Source: Arthrobacter sp. KBS0702
Lineage (GTDB): Bacteria > Actinomycetota > Actinomycetes > Actinomycetales > Micrococcaceae
Length of the DNA stretch: 64,000 bases
Direction: 5' to 3'
NCBI RefSeq assembly: GCF_005937985.2
Contig: NZ_CP042172.1
Span: forward strand, 310,001-374,000
Shown here: piece by piece, positions 45,540 through 54,733 of the stretch
Layout of the letters: each line of letters opens with the position of its first letter
Position numbering within the stretch: position 1 is the stretch's first letter
Translations under genes and position numbers: made by a program
Notes under the pieces: generated by a model
What the model was told of the DNA's origin: nothing
The model's input: the letters and a program-made list of their open reading frames with translations, nothing else
Database searches by the model: none

Positions 45540-45597
45540 GGTGCACCTTTCGCAGCCGGTCGCAGCCAGGCGGCCCGGTGGCGGCCGCCGCTGGCCT

Positions 45598-45634
45598 AGT
45601 GATCCACATCACTGTGCAATATACTAGGACATCC
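45598..45634. promoter_or_regulatory. CRP-like dyad plus 17-bp shared motif between acyl-CoA genes
   Basis: AGTGATCCACATCACT (45598-45613) is a near-perfect CRP/GlxR-type palindrome. AATATACTAGGACATCC (45618-45634) follows; its TATACT could be a -10 and its GGA-N2-TCC core is symmetric. The same pair of elements occurs upstream of mmsA (37122-37164). Confidence 0.55.
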
Positions 45635-45690
45635 AAGGGTTTGGAAGAGCAGATGTTGCTGCCGATGCGCGGCACATTACGAAGGGATAC

Positions 45691-46980
45691 GTGCCCGTGC
45701 AGTCACAAGGAAGTGCCAGCCGACAGCCCGCCGTCAAGGCAAGGGCAGGCGAGGCAATGGCCGTCCAGGCCGCGCCCGCCCGCGGCGGCGCCACGGAAAG
45801 TCCGGCCCCGGCGCCGGTGGCGCCGCCGTTCCCGGACGCGGACCTGATGTACATCGTGGACCTGCTGCCGGCGGACGAACGGGCGCGGTACCAGGAGATC
45901 CGGGAGTTCCTCCAGGCCCGGATCCGCGCCGCGTCGATCGACTACTGGAACCGCGAGGAGTTCCCTTTCGGCCTGCTCGCCGAGCTGGGCAAACACGGCC
46001 TGGGCGGACTGCAGACGGACGGTACCTCCAAGCTGTTCAAGGGCCTGATGTACGTCGAGGTGGCCCGCGCAGACGTCTCGCTCTCGGCCCTCGTGGGCAT
46101 CCACAACGAACTGATCGTCGGCATGATCGACGAGCTTGGCTCAGAGGAGCAGAAGGCGCGGTGGCTTCCCGGGCTCACGGCCTTCACCCAGCTCGGGGCT
46201 TTCGCCCTGACCGAACCGGACCACGGCTCGGACATCGCCGGGGGTCTGTCCACTACGGCGCGGCTGGAAGACGGCGAGTGGGTCATCAACGGTGCTAAAC
46301 GCTGGATCGGGGCCGGAACGATCGCCGACTTCGCCCTGGTCTGGGCGCGCGACGTCGCGGACCAGCAGATCAAGGGCTTCATCGTGGAGACGGACAGGCC
46401 CGGCTACACCGCCACCAAGATCGCGAACAAGATCGGGCTGCGGATCATGCAGAACGCGGACATCGTGCTCGACGAGGTCCGCATTCCGGAATCCAACCTG
46501 CTGCCGGGCGCCACTGACTTCTCCCGGGCCAATGAACTGCTGCGGGACTCGCGGGCGTGGGTGGGCTGGCAGGGCGCCGGCATCCAGCTGGCCGCGTTCG
46601 ACGTCGCCCGAGCCTATTCGCTGGAACGCAAGCAGTTCGGCAAGGAACTGGCCCGCTTCCAGCTGGTCCAGCAGCAGCTGGCCGAGATCCTGGGCAACGC
46701 CAGCGTCTCCCTGGCGCTGATGGCCCAGCTGGCGCGGATCCAGCAGGAGGGCAAGCTGGAGATGGTGCAGGCCGCCATGGCCAAGTCCACCACCACCCGG
46801 CTGGCGCGGGCCTCCGTCGCGATGGGGCGTTCGCTGATGGGCGGCAACGGGATCAGCAGCGACTTCGAGATGGGCAAGCTCTTCGGCGACGCCGAGATCC
46901 TCTACACCTATGAGGGCAGCTACGAGATCAACTCCCTGATCGTCGCCCGGGCCGTGACCGGAAAGTCCGCCTTCGTCTAG
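45691..46980 (+). CDS. Acyl-CoA dehydrogenase
   Basis: 429 residues from a GTG 10 bases after AAGGGA; the first 50 residues are an Ala/Pro-rich tail absent from most homologues, so an internal start is possible. FAD-dependent alpha-beta dehydrogenation of acyl-CoA: LGAFALTEPDHGSD, INGAKRWIGAGTIADF, RKQFGKELARFQLVQQQL, GGNGISSDFEMGK and the catalytic Glu in YTYEGSYEINSLIVAR. Substrate unclear; the divergent ligase suggests it works on the same acid. It is a homologue of, but distinct from, the two dehydrogenases at 49404 and 53505. Confidence 0.92.
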   Translation: MPVQSQGSASRQPAVKARAGEAMAVQAAPARGGATESPAPAPVAPPFPDADLMYIVDLLPADERARYQEIREFLQARIRAASIDYWNREEFPFGLLAELGKHGLGGLQTDGTSKLFKGLMYVEVARADVSLSALVGIHNELIVGMIDELGSEEQKARWLPGLTAFTQLGAFALTEPDHGSDIAGGLSTTARLEDGEWVINGAKRWIGAGTIADFALVWARDVADQQIKGFIVETDRPGYTATKIANKIGLRIMQNADIVLDEVRIPESNLLPGATDFSRANELLRDSRAWVGWQGAGIQLAAFDVARAYSLERKQFGKELARFQLVQQQLAEILGNASVSLALMAQLARIQQEGKLEMVQAAMAKSTTTRLARASVAMGRSLMGGNGISSDFEMGKLFGDAEILYTYEGSYEINSLIVARAVTGKSAFV

Positions 46981-46983
46981 GCG

Positions 46984-48741
46984 TCAGCCGGCTGCGCCGT
47001 AGCGCTCGCTGCGGTTTCGTCCGGCGTGCTTGGCGGCGTACAGCGCCCGGTCCGCGCAGGCCAGCAGGCTGTGGCTGCCGGCGTCGCTCAGTTCGCAGAC
47101 CCCGGCGGAGACCGTAATCGGGCCCACCTCCCCGAAAGGCTCCGCTTCGATGGCGGCGCGTGCCCGTTCCGCCGCGAGCAGTGCCTCCCCGCCGTCCGTG
47201 CCGGGCAGCAGCCAGACGAATTCCTCCCCGCCGAAGCGGGCAACGATCTCGTCCTGGCGGGCGACGCCGCGGAGCCGGGCCGCGACGTCCGCCAGCACCA
47301 CGTCGCCCATGAGGTGGCCGAAGGTGTCGTTGACCTTCTTGAAGTGGTCGATGTCCAGGACGACGGCGCTGAGGCTGGTGCCGCGGGATGCCGCGAGTTC
47401 GATCTCGTGGGCGAGGTGCTGCTCGAGCGCGCGCCGGTTGGGCAGCCCGCTGAGCTGGTCGGTAGTGGCCTGCAGTTCCAGGCTGGTGCGTGCCTCGGTG
47501 TTGCCGATGGCGATCTCCACCAGCTCGGCGAACTGGGCCAGGCGATCCAGCATTGCCTCGGTGACGCCCGTGCTGGACTTCGAGGTCAGGGTGACCACGC
47601 CCCACAGGCTGCCGTGGACCCTGATGGGGGCGCCCGCCGCGGACTGGAAGCCGCCGGCACGCATCTGCTCGGCGGCGGGGCCGCCCTCCGGGCCGTAGAC
47701 CACGAGGGCGGGCTTGCCGGTGGCGGCGACGCGGACGGTCGCCGAGGTGTCCGTGAGCGAGAAAACGTGGGTTCGGTTCAGGGTGGGCGGCAGGGCCGGT
47801 GCCATTGCCACGATTTCCGCTGACAACGGCCCGGTGAAGCGGACGACGGCGGCCGAATCCACCGTGAAGAGGTCCCGCAGGATGAACGCGACCCGCTCCG
47901 AGATGTCCGCCGGGGCGGCGTTGCGGGCGACGGCGGTGGCGATCTCGTGCAGCGCGGCCCACGTCTGTTCCTGCTGGAGGCGCTCGGTGACATCCACGGC
48001 CACCACCATGCCGGCGGTGGCGTCGTCGTCGGAGTAGACGGGTCCTGCCTTCAGCCGGTAGGTCCGGTGTCCGATCCGCCGGCTCCAGGCGACCTCTTGG
48101 CCGGACAGGGCCGCACGGTAGCGGGGTTCCAGCTCGTTGGCCAGGGCGCCGTCGAGCACCTCGTGGATGGTTTTGCCTTCCAGCTCGGTGGACCGGTAGC
48201 CGAAGGACTCCAGCTCCTGGCCTTCCGCGATCAGGTAGCGCAGGTCCGCATCGAAGAGCAGGACAAAGACCCCGGGGACGCTGCGCGCGAGTGCCCGGTA
48301 CCGGTCGGTGTCGCGCTGCTGGCGGCGTTCGGCGAGCACCCGCCCGGTGATGTCGGTGACCATCACGAAGAAACCGGATGTCCCGCCCTCGCGCAGGTCC
48401 GGCAGGTAGGAGACCTCGGTGAAGCGGGTCGCCCCGGCGGCGTCCGTGAGCGTTCGCTTAAAGAATTGCGGTTCGCCGCTGAGCACTTTGGCGATGTAGG
48501 ACTGGTTGGCTGCCAGCACGGCGTCGCTGAGCAGGTCCTGGATGTGCATCCCGTGCAGCTCGTCGGATGTGACGCCGAACCAGTCAAGGTAGGCGTCGTT
48601 GGCCAGCCGGTTGCGCAACCCTGCGTCCCAATAGGCCACCATGGCCGGGATGCCGTTGAGCACGGCCCGCATCTGGGCGGGGACCTCCGGCAACGGCGGC
48701 CGTTGTGCGTTCTCCTGGGCGAGAGCGCTGTGAATATTCAT
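46984..48741 (-). CDS. Diguanylate cyclase with PAS-PAS-GAF sensor
   Basis: 585 residues from the ATG at 48741; the longer frame upstream is noise. Two PAS domains (about 20-140 and 145-255: GIPAMVAYWDAGLRNRLANDAYLDWFG; GVFVLLFDADLRYLIAEGQELESFGY), a GAF domain (about 260-415) and a GGDEF domain (about 425-580) with TDQLSGLPNRRALEQHL, DIDHFKKVND and the active-site FGGEEFVWLL. No membrane segment, so a cytoplasmic sensor. It makes cyclic-di-GMP from two GTP. The catalytic loop is GGEEF, an active variant. Convergent with the acyl-CoA dehydrogenase, stops four bases apart. Confidence 0.93.
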   Translation of the reverse strand: MNIHSALAQENAQRPPLPEVPAQMRAVLNGIPAMVAYWDAGLRNRLANDAYLDWFGVTSDELHGMHIQDLLSDAVLAANQSYIAKVLSGEPQFFKRTLTDAAGATRFTEVSYLPDLREGGTSGFFVMVTDITGRVLAERRQQRDTDRYRALARSVPGVFVLLFDADLRYLIAEGQELESFGYRSTELEGKTIHEVLDGALANELEPRYRAALSGQEVAWSRRIGHRTYRLKAGPVYSDDDATAGMVVAVDVTERLQQEQTWAALHEIATAVARNAAPADISERVAFILRDLFTVDSAAVVRFTGPLSAEIVAMAPALPPTLNRTHVFSLTDTSATVRVAATGKPALVVYGPEGGPAAEQMRAGGFQSAAGAPIRVHGSLWGVVTLTSKSSTGVTEAMLDRLAQFAELVEIAIGNTEARTSLELQATTDQLSGLPNRRALEQHLAHEIELAASRGTSLSAVVLDIDHFKKVNDTFGHLMGDVVLADVAARLRGVARQDEIVARFGGEEFVWLLPGTDGGEALLAAERARAAIEAEPFGEVGPITVSAGVCELSDAGSHSLLACADRALYAAKHAGRNRSERYGAAG

Positions 48742-48752
48742 TGCCCCAGTAT

Positions 48753-49355
48753 CTATTGCGGCGGCGTCCGACGGGAAACCGGGTCTGCCGCCCGCGCAGC
48801 CGCCTCGAGGCGTGCCCGGTGCGCGGCCCATTCCTCGGCGCTGCGCGGCGTCAGGTTCGGGTCGCCGGGGCCCTTCCCGGCCGTCCCGTCGATAAGTTCG
48901 CGCAGGATGTCGGCGTGGCCCAGGTGCTGCGCCGTTTCGACGCACATGTGGACGAGGATCTGCTGAAGGGTGACGACCCGGCGTTCCTCCGGCCACCACG
49001 GAACCTGGCCCGCGGCGTCCAGGGGCAGGGCTTCAATGGTGGCGTCGCTGTGGGTGGCCGCCGCGTGGTGCAGTGCGACGATCTGGTCCCGGGTTTCGTC
49101 CGGGGACGCCCACAGGTCGGCATCCGGTTCGGCGTCGTCCGCCAGCCAGGGCAGCGGCTGGCCGTGCGGGCGGCCGAAGACTTCACCGAAATAGCCGGCC
49201 TCGACGCTGGCCACGTGTTTGACGAGGCCCAGGAGGTTGGTCCCGGTCGGGGTCAGCGGCCGGCGGACGTCGTAGTCGTCCAGCCCGTCCAGCTTGGCCA
49301 GCAGTTCGGCGCGGCGCAGGCGCAGGTAGCGGTGCAGGATCTCCTTGTCGTCCAT
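48753..49355 (-). CDS. DinB-like (DUF664) protein
   Basis: 200 residues from the ATG at 49355, which has better ribosome-site spacing than the ATG nine bases upstream. Four-helix DinB fold with metal-ligand histidines: LLGLVKHVASVEAGYFGEVFG, IVALHHAAATHSDATIEALPL, ILVHMCVETAQHLGHADILRE. Members include mycothiol-dependent enzymes of actinobacteria; the substrate is not predictable here. Ends 12 bases before the GGDEF gene on the same strand, so they may be co-transcribed. Confidence 0.88.
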   Translation of the reverse strand: MDDKEILHRYLRLRRAELLAKLDGLDDYDVRRPLTPTGTNLLGLVKHVASVEAGYFGEVFGRPHGQPLPWLADDAEPDADLWASPDETRDQIVALHHAAATHSDATIEALPLDAAGQVPWWPEERRVVTLQQILVHMCVETAQHLGHADILRELIDGTAGKGPGDPNLTPRSAEEWAAHRARLEAAARAADPVSRRTPPQ

Positions 49356-49403
49356 GACCGGCATCCTACCGGGCCGCCGGCCAGAGCTGGCGGTGGGGTC
49401 CTC

Positions 49404-50585
49404 CTACCGGAACGCCGAGCTTCCCGTGATGCGCTGCCCCAGGATGAGGGTATGGACCTCATCGGTGCCCTCATAGGTACGCACCGATTCGAGGTTGTTG
49501 GCATGCCGCAGCGGGGAGTAGTCCAGGGTAATGCCGTTGCCGCCCAGGATGGTCCGGGCTTCCCGGCAGATGGCGATGGCCTCGCGGACGTTGTTCAATT
49601 TTCCTACGGAGATCTGGACCGGTTCCAGCGTCCCCGCATCTTTGAGGCGCCCGGTATGCAGGGCCAGCAGCGTCCCCTTCTGGATCTCCAGCAGCATGTT
49701 GACCAGCTTCTCCTGGGTGAGCTGGTAGCCGGCGAGTGGTTTGCCGAACTGCAGCCGGTCCTGCGAGTACGTGAGCGCCGCCTCGTAGGAGTCCCGGGCC
49801 GCGCCCATCGCGCCCCAGATGATCCCGTAGCGGGCCTCGTTAAGGCAGGAGAACGGGCCGCGGAGCCCCTGGGCGCCGGGGAGCAGTGCCGCGCCGGGAA
49901 GACGGACGTCCTCAAGGGCGATGTCGCACTGGATCGAAGCCCGCATGGACAGCTTGGACCCGATCGGCGTCGCGGTGAACCCGGGCGTGTCCGTTGGCAC
50001 GATGAACCCGCGGACACCTTGGCTGGTGTTGGCCCAGATAACGGCAATCTGCGCCACGGAAGCCAACCCGATCCAGCGCTTTGCGCCGTTAATGATCCAG
50101 CCGCCGCGGCCGTCGGGCTCCGCGAAAGTCGCCATACTGGACGGGTCGGAGCCGGCAGTAGGCTCTGTCAGCCCGAAGCAGCCGATCTTTTCGCCCCGTG
50201 CCATCGCCGGGAGGTGCTCGTTCTTCTGCTCCTCGGACCCCCACTTGTGGATGGCGCTCATGGCCAGCGATCCCTGGACGCTGACGAAGGTCCGGAGCCC
50301 GGAGTCGCCGGCTTCCAGTTCCATGGCGGCGAGGCCGTATTCGACGGCGCTGCGGCCGGGGCAGCCGTAGCCCTCCAGGTGCATCCCGAGCACACCGAGC
50401 CCGCCCAGTTCGGGCACCAGCTCAAGCGGGAAATGCGCCTGCTCGTACCAGGCGCTGATGTTGGGCCGGATGCGCTCCGTCACGAAGGCGCGGACCCTGG
50501 CGCGCAGTTCAAGCTCCTCCGCCGTCAGCAGGCTGTCCAGGTTAAGGACGTCGTCGTTCACAAGGGTGGCTTCGGCTATGGTCAC
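49404..50585 (-). CDS. gcdH: Glutaryl-CoA dehydrogenase-like acyl-CoA dehydrogenase
   Basis: 393 residues from the GTG at 50585 (TIAEATLVNDDVLNLDSLLT), chosen for the TGGAG eight bases upstream; in-frame ATGs further up lack such a site. The C-terminal half follows the glutaryl-CoA dehydrogenase pattern: LRGPFSCLNEARYGIIWGAMGAARD, FGKPLAGYQLTQEKLVNMLLEIQ, GGNGITLDY and NLESVRTYEGTDEVHTLILGQ with the catalytic Glu. GCDH oxidises and decarboxylates glutaryl-CoA to crotonyl-CoA. A class III CoA-transferase and LysR gene are adjacent, as in bacterial glutarate clusters. Substrate remains an inference. Confidence 0.85.
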   Translation of the reverse strand: MTIAEATLVNDDVLNLDSLLTAEELELRARVRAFVTERIRPNISAWYEQAHFPLELVPELGGLGVLGMHLEGYGCPGRSAVEYGLAAMELEAGDSGLRTFVSVQGSLAMSAIHKWGSEEQKNEHLPAMARGEKIGCFGLTEPTAGSDPSSMATFAEPDGRGGWIINGAKRWIGLASVAQIAVIWANTSQGVRGFIVPTDTPGFTATPIGSKLSMRASIQCDIALEDVRLPGAALLPGAQGLRGPFSCLNEARYGIIWGAMGAARDSYEAALTYSQDRLQFGKPLAGYQLTQEKLVNMLLEIQKGTLLALHTGRLKDAGTLEPVQISVGKLNNVREAIAICREARTILGGNGITLDYSPLRHANNLESVRTYEGTDEVHTLILGQRITGSSAFR

Positions 50586-50720
50586 GGGTTTAACTCCAGG
50601 CAAATAGGTGGCGGCAATCTCCATTGATTCCGGCAGCGGCCGGCAGGTACTGACCACTGTGCCAGCCGGATTGCGACGGTTCCAATACCGAATGGTGCCC
50701 GCGCTGATACCCGCGGCGCA

Positions 50721-51629
50721 TCAATCCGCCGGCGGGCCCGGCGACGGGAGGACGGATTCGGAGAGCTGCAAGACCTGGCGGAGCGCAGGGCTCATGTTGT
50801 CCTTGCGCCAAACCAGGCGCAGCTGGATGACGTCGGCCGGATCATCCAGCGGCAGGAATACAACTCCCGGGTGGCTGAAATTCTCGGGCACCGACGACAC
50901 CGTCAACGCGACCCCGATCTCTGCGGCGACGAGTGCCATCAGAGTCTGGGAATCCGGTGCCACCTGCACGATTTCCGGAGCATAGCCGGCGCTGTTGGAC
51001 AGTCGGCGAAGATAGTCGTGCAGGATGGCGCCGGGATGCTCGGGGAGGGTGACAAAAGGCTCCCCGGCGAGGTCGGCCATCACCAGCGAGGTCCGCCGGC
51101 TCAGGCGATGGCCCTCGTGCAGCGCCACCACGAGCCGCTCATTCGCGACAGTCCGGGACTCCAGAGCCTCCGGAATGAAATTCCACCGGCCAAGGCCAAT
51201 TTCCATGGCGCCCCTCATGACCCGGTCCATGGCTGGCAAGGCAAAGTTCGAACTGGACAGCTGGAACTCAATCCCCGGGTGGGTCTCCCGGACCTTTTTG
51301 GCCAGTTTTCCGACCATAACGTGTGAGGAAACCCCGGCGAACGCCACCCGTACCCTTCCCGTCTCGCCCTTGCCCACCGAGGCCACCGCCAGGGCTGATC
51401 GACGGCAGGCCGCCAGGATGTCCCGCGCCGGGGCCACCAGCGCTTCGCCCTCGGCGGTCAGCCGGACCGACCGGGTATTCCGGACAAAGAGCGGTGCCTT
51501 GAGCTCGTGCTCCAGACGTTGAATGGCCCGGCTCAGCGGCGGCTGCGCCATATGAAGCTTTTCTGCCGCCCGGCCGAAATGCAGTTCGTCAGCGACCGCG
51601 AGGAAGGCCCGTATCTGTTGAATTTCCAT
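50721..51629 (-). CDS. LysR-family transcriptional regulator
   Basis: 302 residues. N-terminal winged helix MEIQQIRAFLAVADELHFGRAAEKLHMAQPPLSRAIQRLEHELKAPLFVRNTRSVRLTAEG (residues 1-60), then a LysR substrate-binding domain. Divergent from the CoA-transferase operon at 51802 and upstream of the gcdH-like gene, so it probably activates both in response to the pathway's acid or acyl-CoA. A matching dyad lies at 51739. Pseudomonas glutarate clusters also have a LysR regulator beside gcdH. Confidence 0.92.
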   Translation of the reverse strand: MEIQQIRAFLAVADELHFGRAAEKLHMAQPPLSRAIQRLEHELKAPLFVRNTRSVRLTAEGEALVAPARDILAACRRSALAVASVGKGETGRVRVAFAGVSSHVMVGKLAKKVRETHPGIEFQLSSSNFALPAMDRVMRGAMEIGLGRWNFIPEALESRTVANERLVVALHEGHRLSRRTSLVMADLAGEPFVTLPEHPGAILHDYLRRLSNSAGYAPEIVQVAPDSQTLMALVAAEIGVALTVSSVPENFSHPGVVFLPLDDPADVIQLRLVWRKDNMSPALRQVLQLSESVLPSPGPPAD

Positions 51630-51738
51630 CCCGCTTCACGCCCGGTCCAGGTAAACGTCGTTGTTCATCTGCTCAAGATACCGAACAAACCGGCGCCGGC
51701 AGTGATGAGGCTGAGGTATCAATTCGGCACAAATGCGT

Positions 51739-51755
51739 ATTGGACGCGGATCAAT
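51739..51755. promoter_or_regulatory. Candidate LysR binding dyad (T-N11-A)
   Basis: ATTG-N9-CAAT is a perfect dyad containing T-N11-A, about 110 bases from the LysR start and 50 from the CoA-transferase start, where an activator site would be expected. Confidence 0.45.
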
Positions 51756-51801
51756 CGGCTTGCCAAGGTAGGTGATGCAGACCACATATCGGAGGAACCA
51801 C

Positions 51802-53052
51802 ATGAAAAAACCGAACGCTGAATCGGCCGCCGGCTCGGGCGTCGGCCCGATCCCGGACGCTGCCAGCCCGGCCCCCGGCATGCTCGGCCGCCGAGGGTCA
51901 GGCCCGCTGGCCGGCGTCGTGATCGCAGACTTCAGCCGGGTGCTCGCTGGGCCCTATGCCACCATGCTGCTGGCCGATATGGGCGCGACGGTTATCAAGG
52001 TTGAGGGGCCCGAAGGGGACGACACCCGCAGCTACATGCCGCCGGTCCGCGACGGCGAGGCCACGTTCTTCCTGGCGGTAAACCGGAACAAGCACTCGAT
52101 CGCCCTGGATTTGAAGGACCCGGAGGACCTTGAGGTGGCGCGTGCGCTGATCCGTTCCGCGGACGTCATGATCGAAAATTTCAAGCCGGGCAACATGGAA
52201 CGCCTTGGGCTGGACTACACCGCCGCCGCCGAGCTGAAGCCGGACATCATCTACGCATCCATCACCGGGTTCGGCACCGGCGCCGGCGCGCACATCCCGG
52301 GGTATGACCTGCTCGTGCAGGCAGCCTCCGGGATGATGAGCCTGACCGGTGACCAGGGCACGCAGCCGTACCGGGCCGGCATCGCCCTGTTTGACGTCAT
52401 CACCGGCCTGCACGCGGCCATCGGCATTCTGGGGGCCCTGCACCACAAGGACCAGACCGGTGAGGGCCAGTTGGTGGAGCTGAACCTCCTGACCTCGGCT
52501 CTGTCCGGCATGGTCAACCAGTCCGCGGCCTACGTGACCGGCGGTGTGGTGCCGACCCGGATGGGCAACGAACATCCCAGTATGTACCCCTATGCACCGA
52601 TGCAGACCGGGGACGGCATGATCATCATCGCGACGGGCAACGATGCCCAGTTCGTCCGGCTCTGCGCTGCCTTGGCCATTCCCGACGTCGCCACGGACCC
52701 GAAGTTCGCCACCACACTGCAGCGCAATGCGCACCGGGATGAACTCCGGGAGATCCTTCACACCGTCCTGGCAACGCAATCCGCCGCGCAGTGGTTCTCG
52801 CAGCTCTCCGACGCCGGCCTGCCATGCGCCCCGATCCAGGACGTGCGCGGCGGTGTCGATTTCGCCGAACGCCTGGGACTGCAGCCGGTGGTCCTGGCCG
52901 GCAGCGGGATGCGGAGGATCCCCACGGTCCGGCACCCCGTGGAGTACTCCCGCACCCCCGTCGACTACCCGCTCGCGCCTCCAGAGCTTAACGAAAGCTC
53001 CGAGCTGGTCCGCGACTGGCTGCTCCGGCAGAAGACCCTGGCCCATGCCTGA
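51802..53052 (+). CDS. Class III CoA-transferase (CaiB/BaiF family)
   Basis: 416 residues from the ATG at 51802, five bases after GGAGGA. Family motifs: ADFSRVLAGPYATMLLADMGATVIKVEGPEGDDTR, NRNKHSIALDLK, and IPGYDLLVQAASGMMSLTGD whose Asp is the catalytic acyl carrier. It moves CoA from a donor such as succinyl-CoA to a free acid. Beside a gcdH-like gene this resembles the SUGCT/GcdG step that makes glutaryl-CoA. First gene of the plus-strand catabolic operon. Confidence 0.92.
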   Translation: MKKPNAESAAGSGVGPIPDAASPAPGMLGRRGSGPLAGVVIADFSRVLAGPYATMLLADMGATVIKVEGPEGDDTRSYMPPVRDGEATFFLAVNRNKHSIALDLKDPEDLEVARALIRSADVMIENFKPGNMERLGLDYTAAAELKPDIIYASITGFGTGAGAHIPGYDLLVQAASGMMSLTGDQGTQPYRAGIALFDVITGLHAAIGILGALHHKDQTGEGQLVELNLLTSALSGMVNQSAAYVTGGVVPTRMGNEHPSMYPYAPMQTGDGMIIIATGNDAQFVRLCAALAIPDVATDPKFATTLQRNAHRDELREILHTVLATQSAAQWFSQLSDAGLPCAPIQDVRGGVDFAERLGLQPVVLAGSGMRRIPTVRHPVEYSRTPVDYPLAPPELNESSELVRDWLLRQKTLAHA

Positions 53053-53458
53053 GCCGTACCGGACGCGGATCTCCCCGCGCTGGTCGGACCAGGACCTCAA
53101 CGGCCACGTGAACCACGCCGCCGTCGTGACGTTGCTCGAGGAGGCCCGGATCCGGTGGCGTGCGACGACGCCGGGGGCCCGGACTGCCGCCGCGACGCCG
53201 ACCGTGGTGGCGGCCCTCGAGCTGAACTACCGCCGCCCCGTGATCCACGGCCAGGACCTGACGGTCGAGCTGACGGTCAGCAGGATCGGCACCAGTTCCT
53301 ACACCCTCGAGTGCGCAGGCACCCAGAGCGGCGAAGTCGCCGTGGACGGCCGGACCGTCCTCGTCGCGGTTTCGCCGGAGACCGGCGCGGCCAGGCCACT
53401 GGCGGACGAGGAACGGCATTGGCTCGCTCAGTTCCAGCTCAGCTCTTGCCGCACCTAA
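53045..53458 (+). CDS. Acyl-CoA thioesterase (4HBT hot-dog fold)
   Basis: 137 residues, start overlapping the CoA-transferase stop by eight bases. RWSDQDLNGHVNHAAVVTLLEEARIRW is the 4-hydroxybenzoyl-CoA thioesterase-type active-site helix with its Asp; PTVVAALELNYRRPVIHGQDLTVEL forms the sheet. It hydrolyses acyl-CoA, perhaps relieving CoA trapping or acting on a pathway intermediate. Confidence 0.9.
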   Translation: MPEPYRTRISPRWSDQDLNGHVNHAAVVTLLEEARIRWRATTPGARTAAATPTVVAALELNYRRPVIHGQDLTVELTVSRIGTSSYTLECAGTQSGEVAVDGRTVLVAVSPETGAARPLADEERHWLAQFQLSSCRT

Positions 53459-53504
53459 GCACCCGGCCCCCAGAATTCCCATCCCACCCCTGGAGTTGAA
53501 CCCA

Positions 53505-54701
53505 ATGACTACCGATCCCGCCGAAAACGGCACTGACTTCTACCTGATGGACGATTTCCTGACCGCGGAGGACCGCGCCTTGCGGCTGAAGGTCCGAAGC
53601 TTCGTGGACAAGGACCTGCTTCCGGTCATCAACGGCTATTGGGAACGGGCGGAGTTCCCGTTTGAACTGATCCCCAAGCTCGCAGCCCTTGGCATTGTGG
53701 GCACCACCATCAAGGGCTACGGGTGCCCGGGGCTGAGCCGGCTCGCTGCCGGGATCGTCGCGGCCGAGGTCTCCCGCGGCGACGGCTCGGTCAACACCTT
53801 CCTCGGTGTCCAGTCAGGCCTGGCCATGGGCACTATCAACATGCTGGGCAGCGATGAGCAAAAGGGACGCTGGCTTCCGTCGATGGCCACTCTGGACAAA
53901 ATCGGTGCCTTCGCCCTGACCGAGCCGGATCACGGCTCCGACTCGGTGGCACTGGAAACCAGCGCCCGGCGCGACGGCGACAGCTACATCATTAACGGCC
54001 GCAAACGGTGGATCGGCAACGCCAGCATGGCCGACGTCGTCATCATCTTCGCCCGCGACGAGGAGGACGGCAAGGTCAAGGCCTTTGTTATGGAGCGCAA
54101 CGACGACGGCAACTACCCAGCCGGCTACCACCCCGAAGTCATCACCGGAAAAATCGGCAAACGTGCCATCCTCCAGCCGGACATTACCTTGGAAAACGTC
54201 CGGGTGCCTGCCGGCAACCGGCTCACCGGCTGCCACTCCTTCAAGGACGTCACCCGCGTCCTGACCGCCACCCGCAGCGGGGCATCCTGGGAGTCCCTGG
54301 GCCACGCCATGGCCGCGTATGAGACTGCCGTGGACTACGCGAAGACCCGCCAGCAGTTCGGCAAAGCAATTGGCAGCTTCCAGCTGGTGCAGAACAAACT
54401 CGCCAACATGCTGGCCGAGCTGACAGCCATGCAGCTGATCTGCTTCCGGCTGGCCGTCCTGGCCGAGGACGGGCGGATGACCGGGCCAATGGCGTCCCTC
54501 GCCAAGATGCACACGGCGCAGAAGGCCCGGTGGATCTGCTCCGAAGCCCGGGACATGCTCGGCGGCAACGGCGTCTTGCTGGAGAACCACGTCGCCAGGC
54601 ACATGACGGATATGGAGGTGGTGTCCACCTACGAGGGCACCGACTCCATCCAGTCCCTGCTCGTCGGCCGGGAAATCACCGGCATCTCAGCCTTCAGCTA
54701 G
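53505..54701 (+). CDS. Acyl-CoA dehydrogenase, GcdH-related
   Basis: 398 residues from the ATG at 53505 with GGAG nine bases upstream. LTEPDHGSDSVALETSARRDG, INGRKRWIGNASMADV, RQQFGKAIGSFQLVQNKLANMLAEL, LGGNGVLLENHVARHM and STYEGTDSIQSLLVGREITG give an intact flavin site and catalytic Glu. It resembles the gcdH-like protein at 49404 in ends and length but lacks its GPFSCLNEARYG loop (here TRVLTATRSGASW), so its substrate probably differs, for example a longer or branched acyl-CoA. Confidence 0.9.
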   Translation: MTTDPAENGTDFYLMDDFLTAEDRALRLKVRSFVDKDLLPVINGYWERAEFPFELIPKLAALGIVGTTIKGYGCPGLSRLAAGIVAAEVSRGDGSVNTFLGVQSGLAMGTINMLGSDEQKGRWLPSMATLDKIGAFALTEPDHGSDSVALETSARRDGDSYIINGRKRWIGNASMADVVIIFARDEEDGKVKAFVMERNDDGNYPAGYHPEVITGKIGKRAILQPDITLENVRVPAGNRLTGCHSFKDVTRVLTATRSGASWESLGHAMAAYETAVDYAKTRQQFGKAIGSFQLVQNKLANMLAELTAMQLICFRLAVLAEDGRMTGPMASLAKMHTAQKARWICSEARDMLGGNGVLLENHVARHMTDMEVVSTYEGTDSIQSLLVGREITGISAFS

Positions 54702-54733
54702 ATCTCCACCCCCACCTAATCAAAGGAATCACC

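Noticed and set aside
46984..48999. Longer GGDEF protein beginning at 48999
   Set aside because: The 86 residues before 48741 are Arg/Pro-rich shadow sequence of the opposite strand and overlap the neighbouring DinB-like gene.
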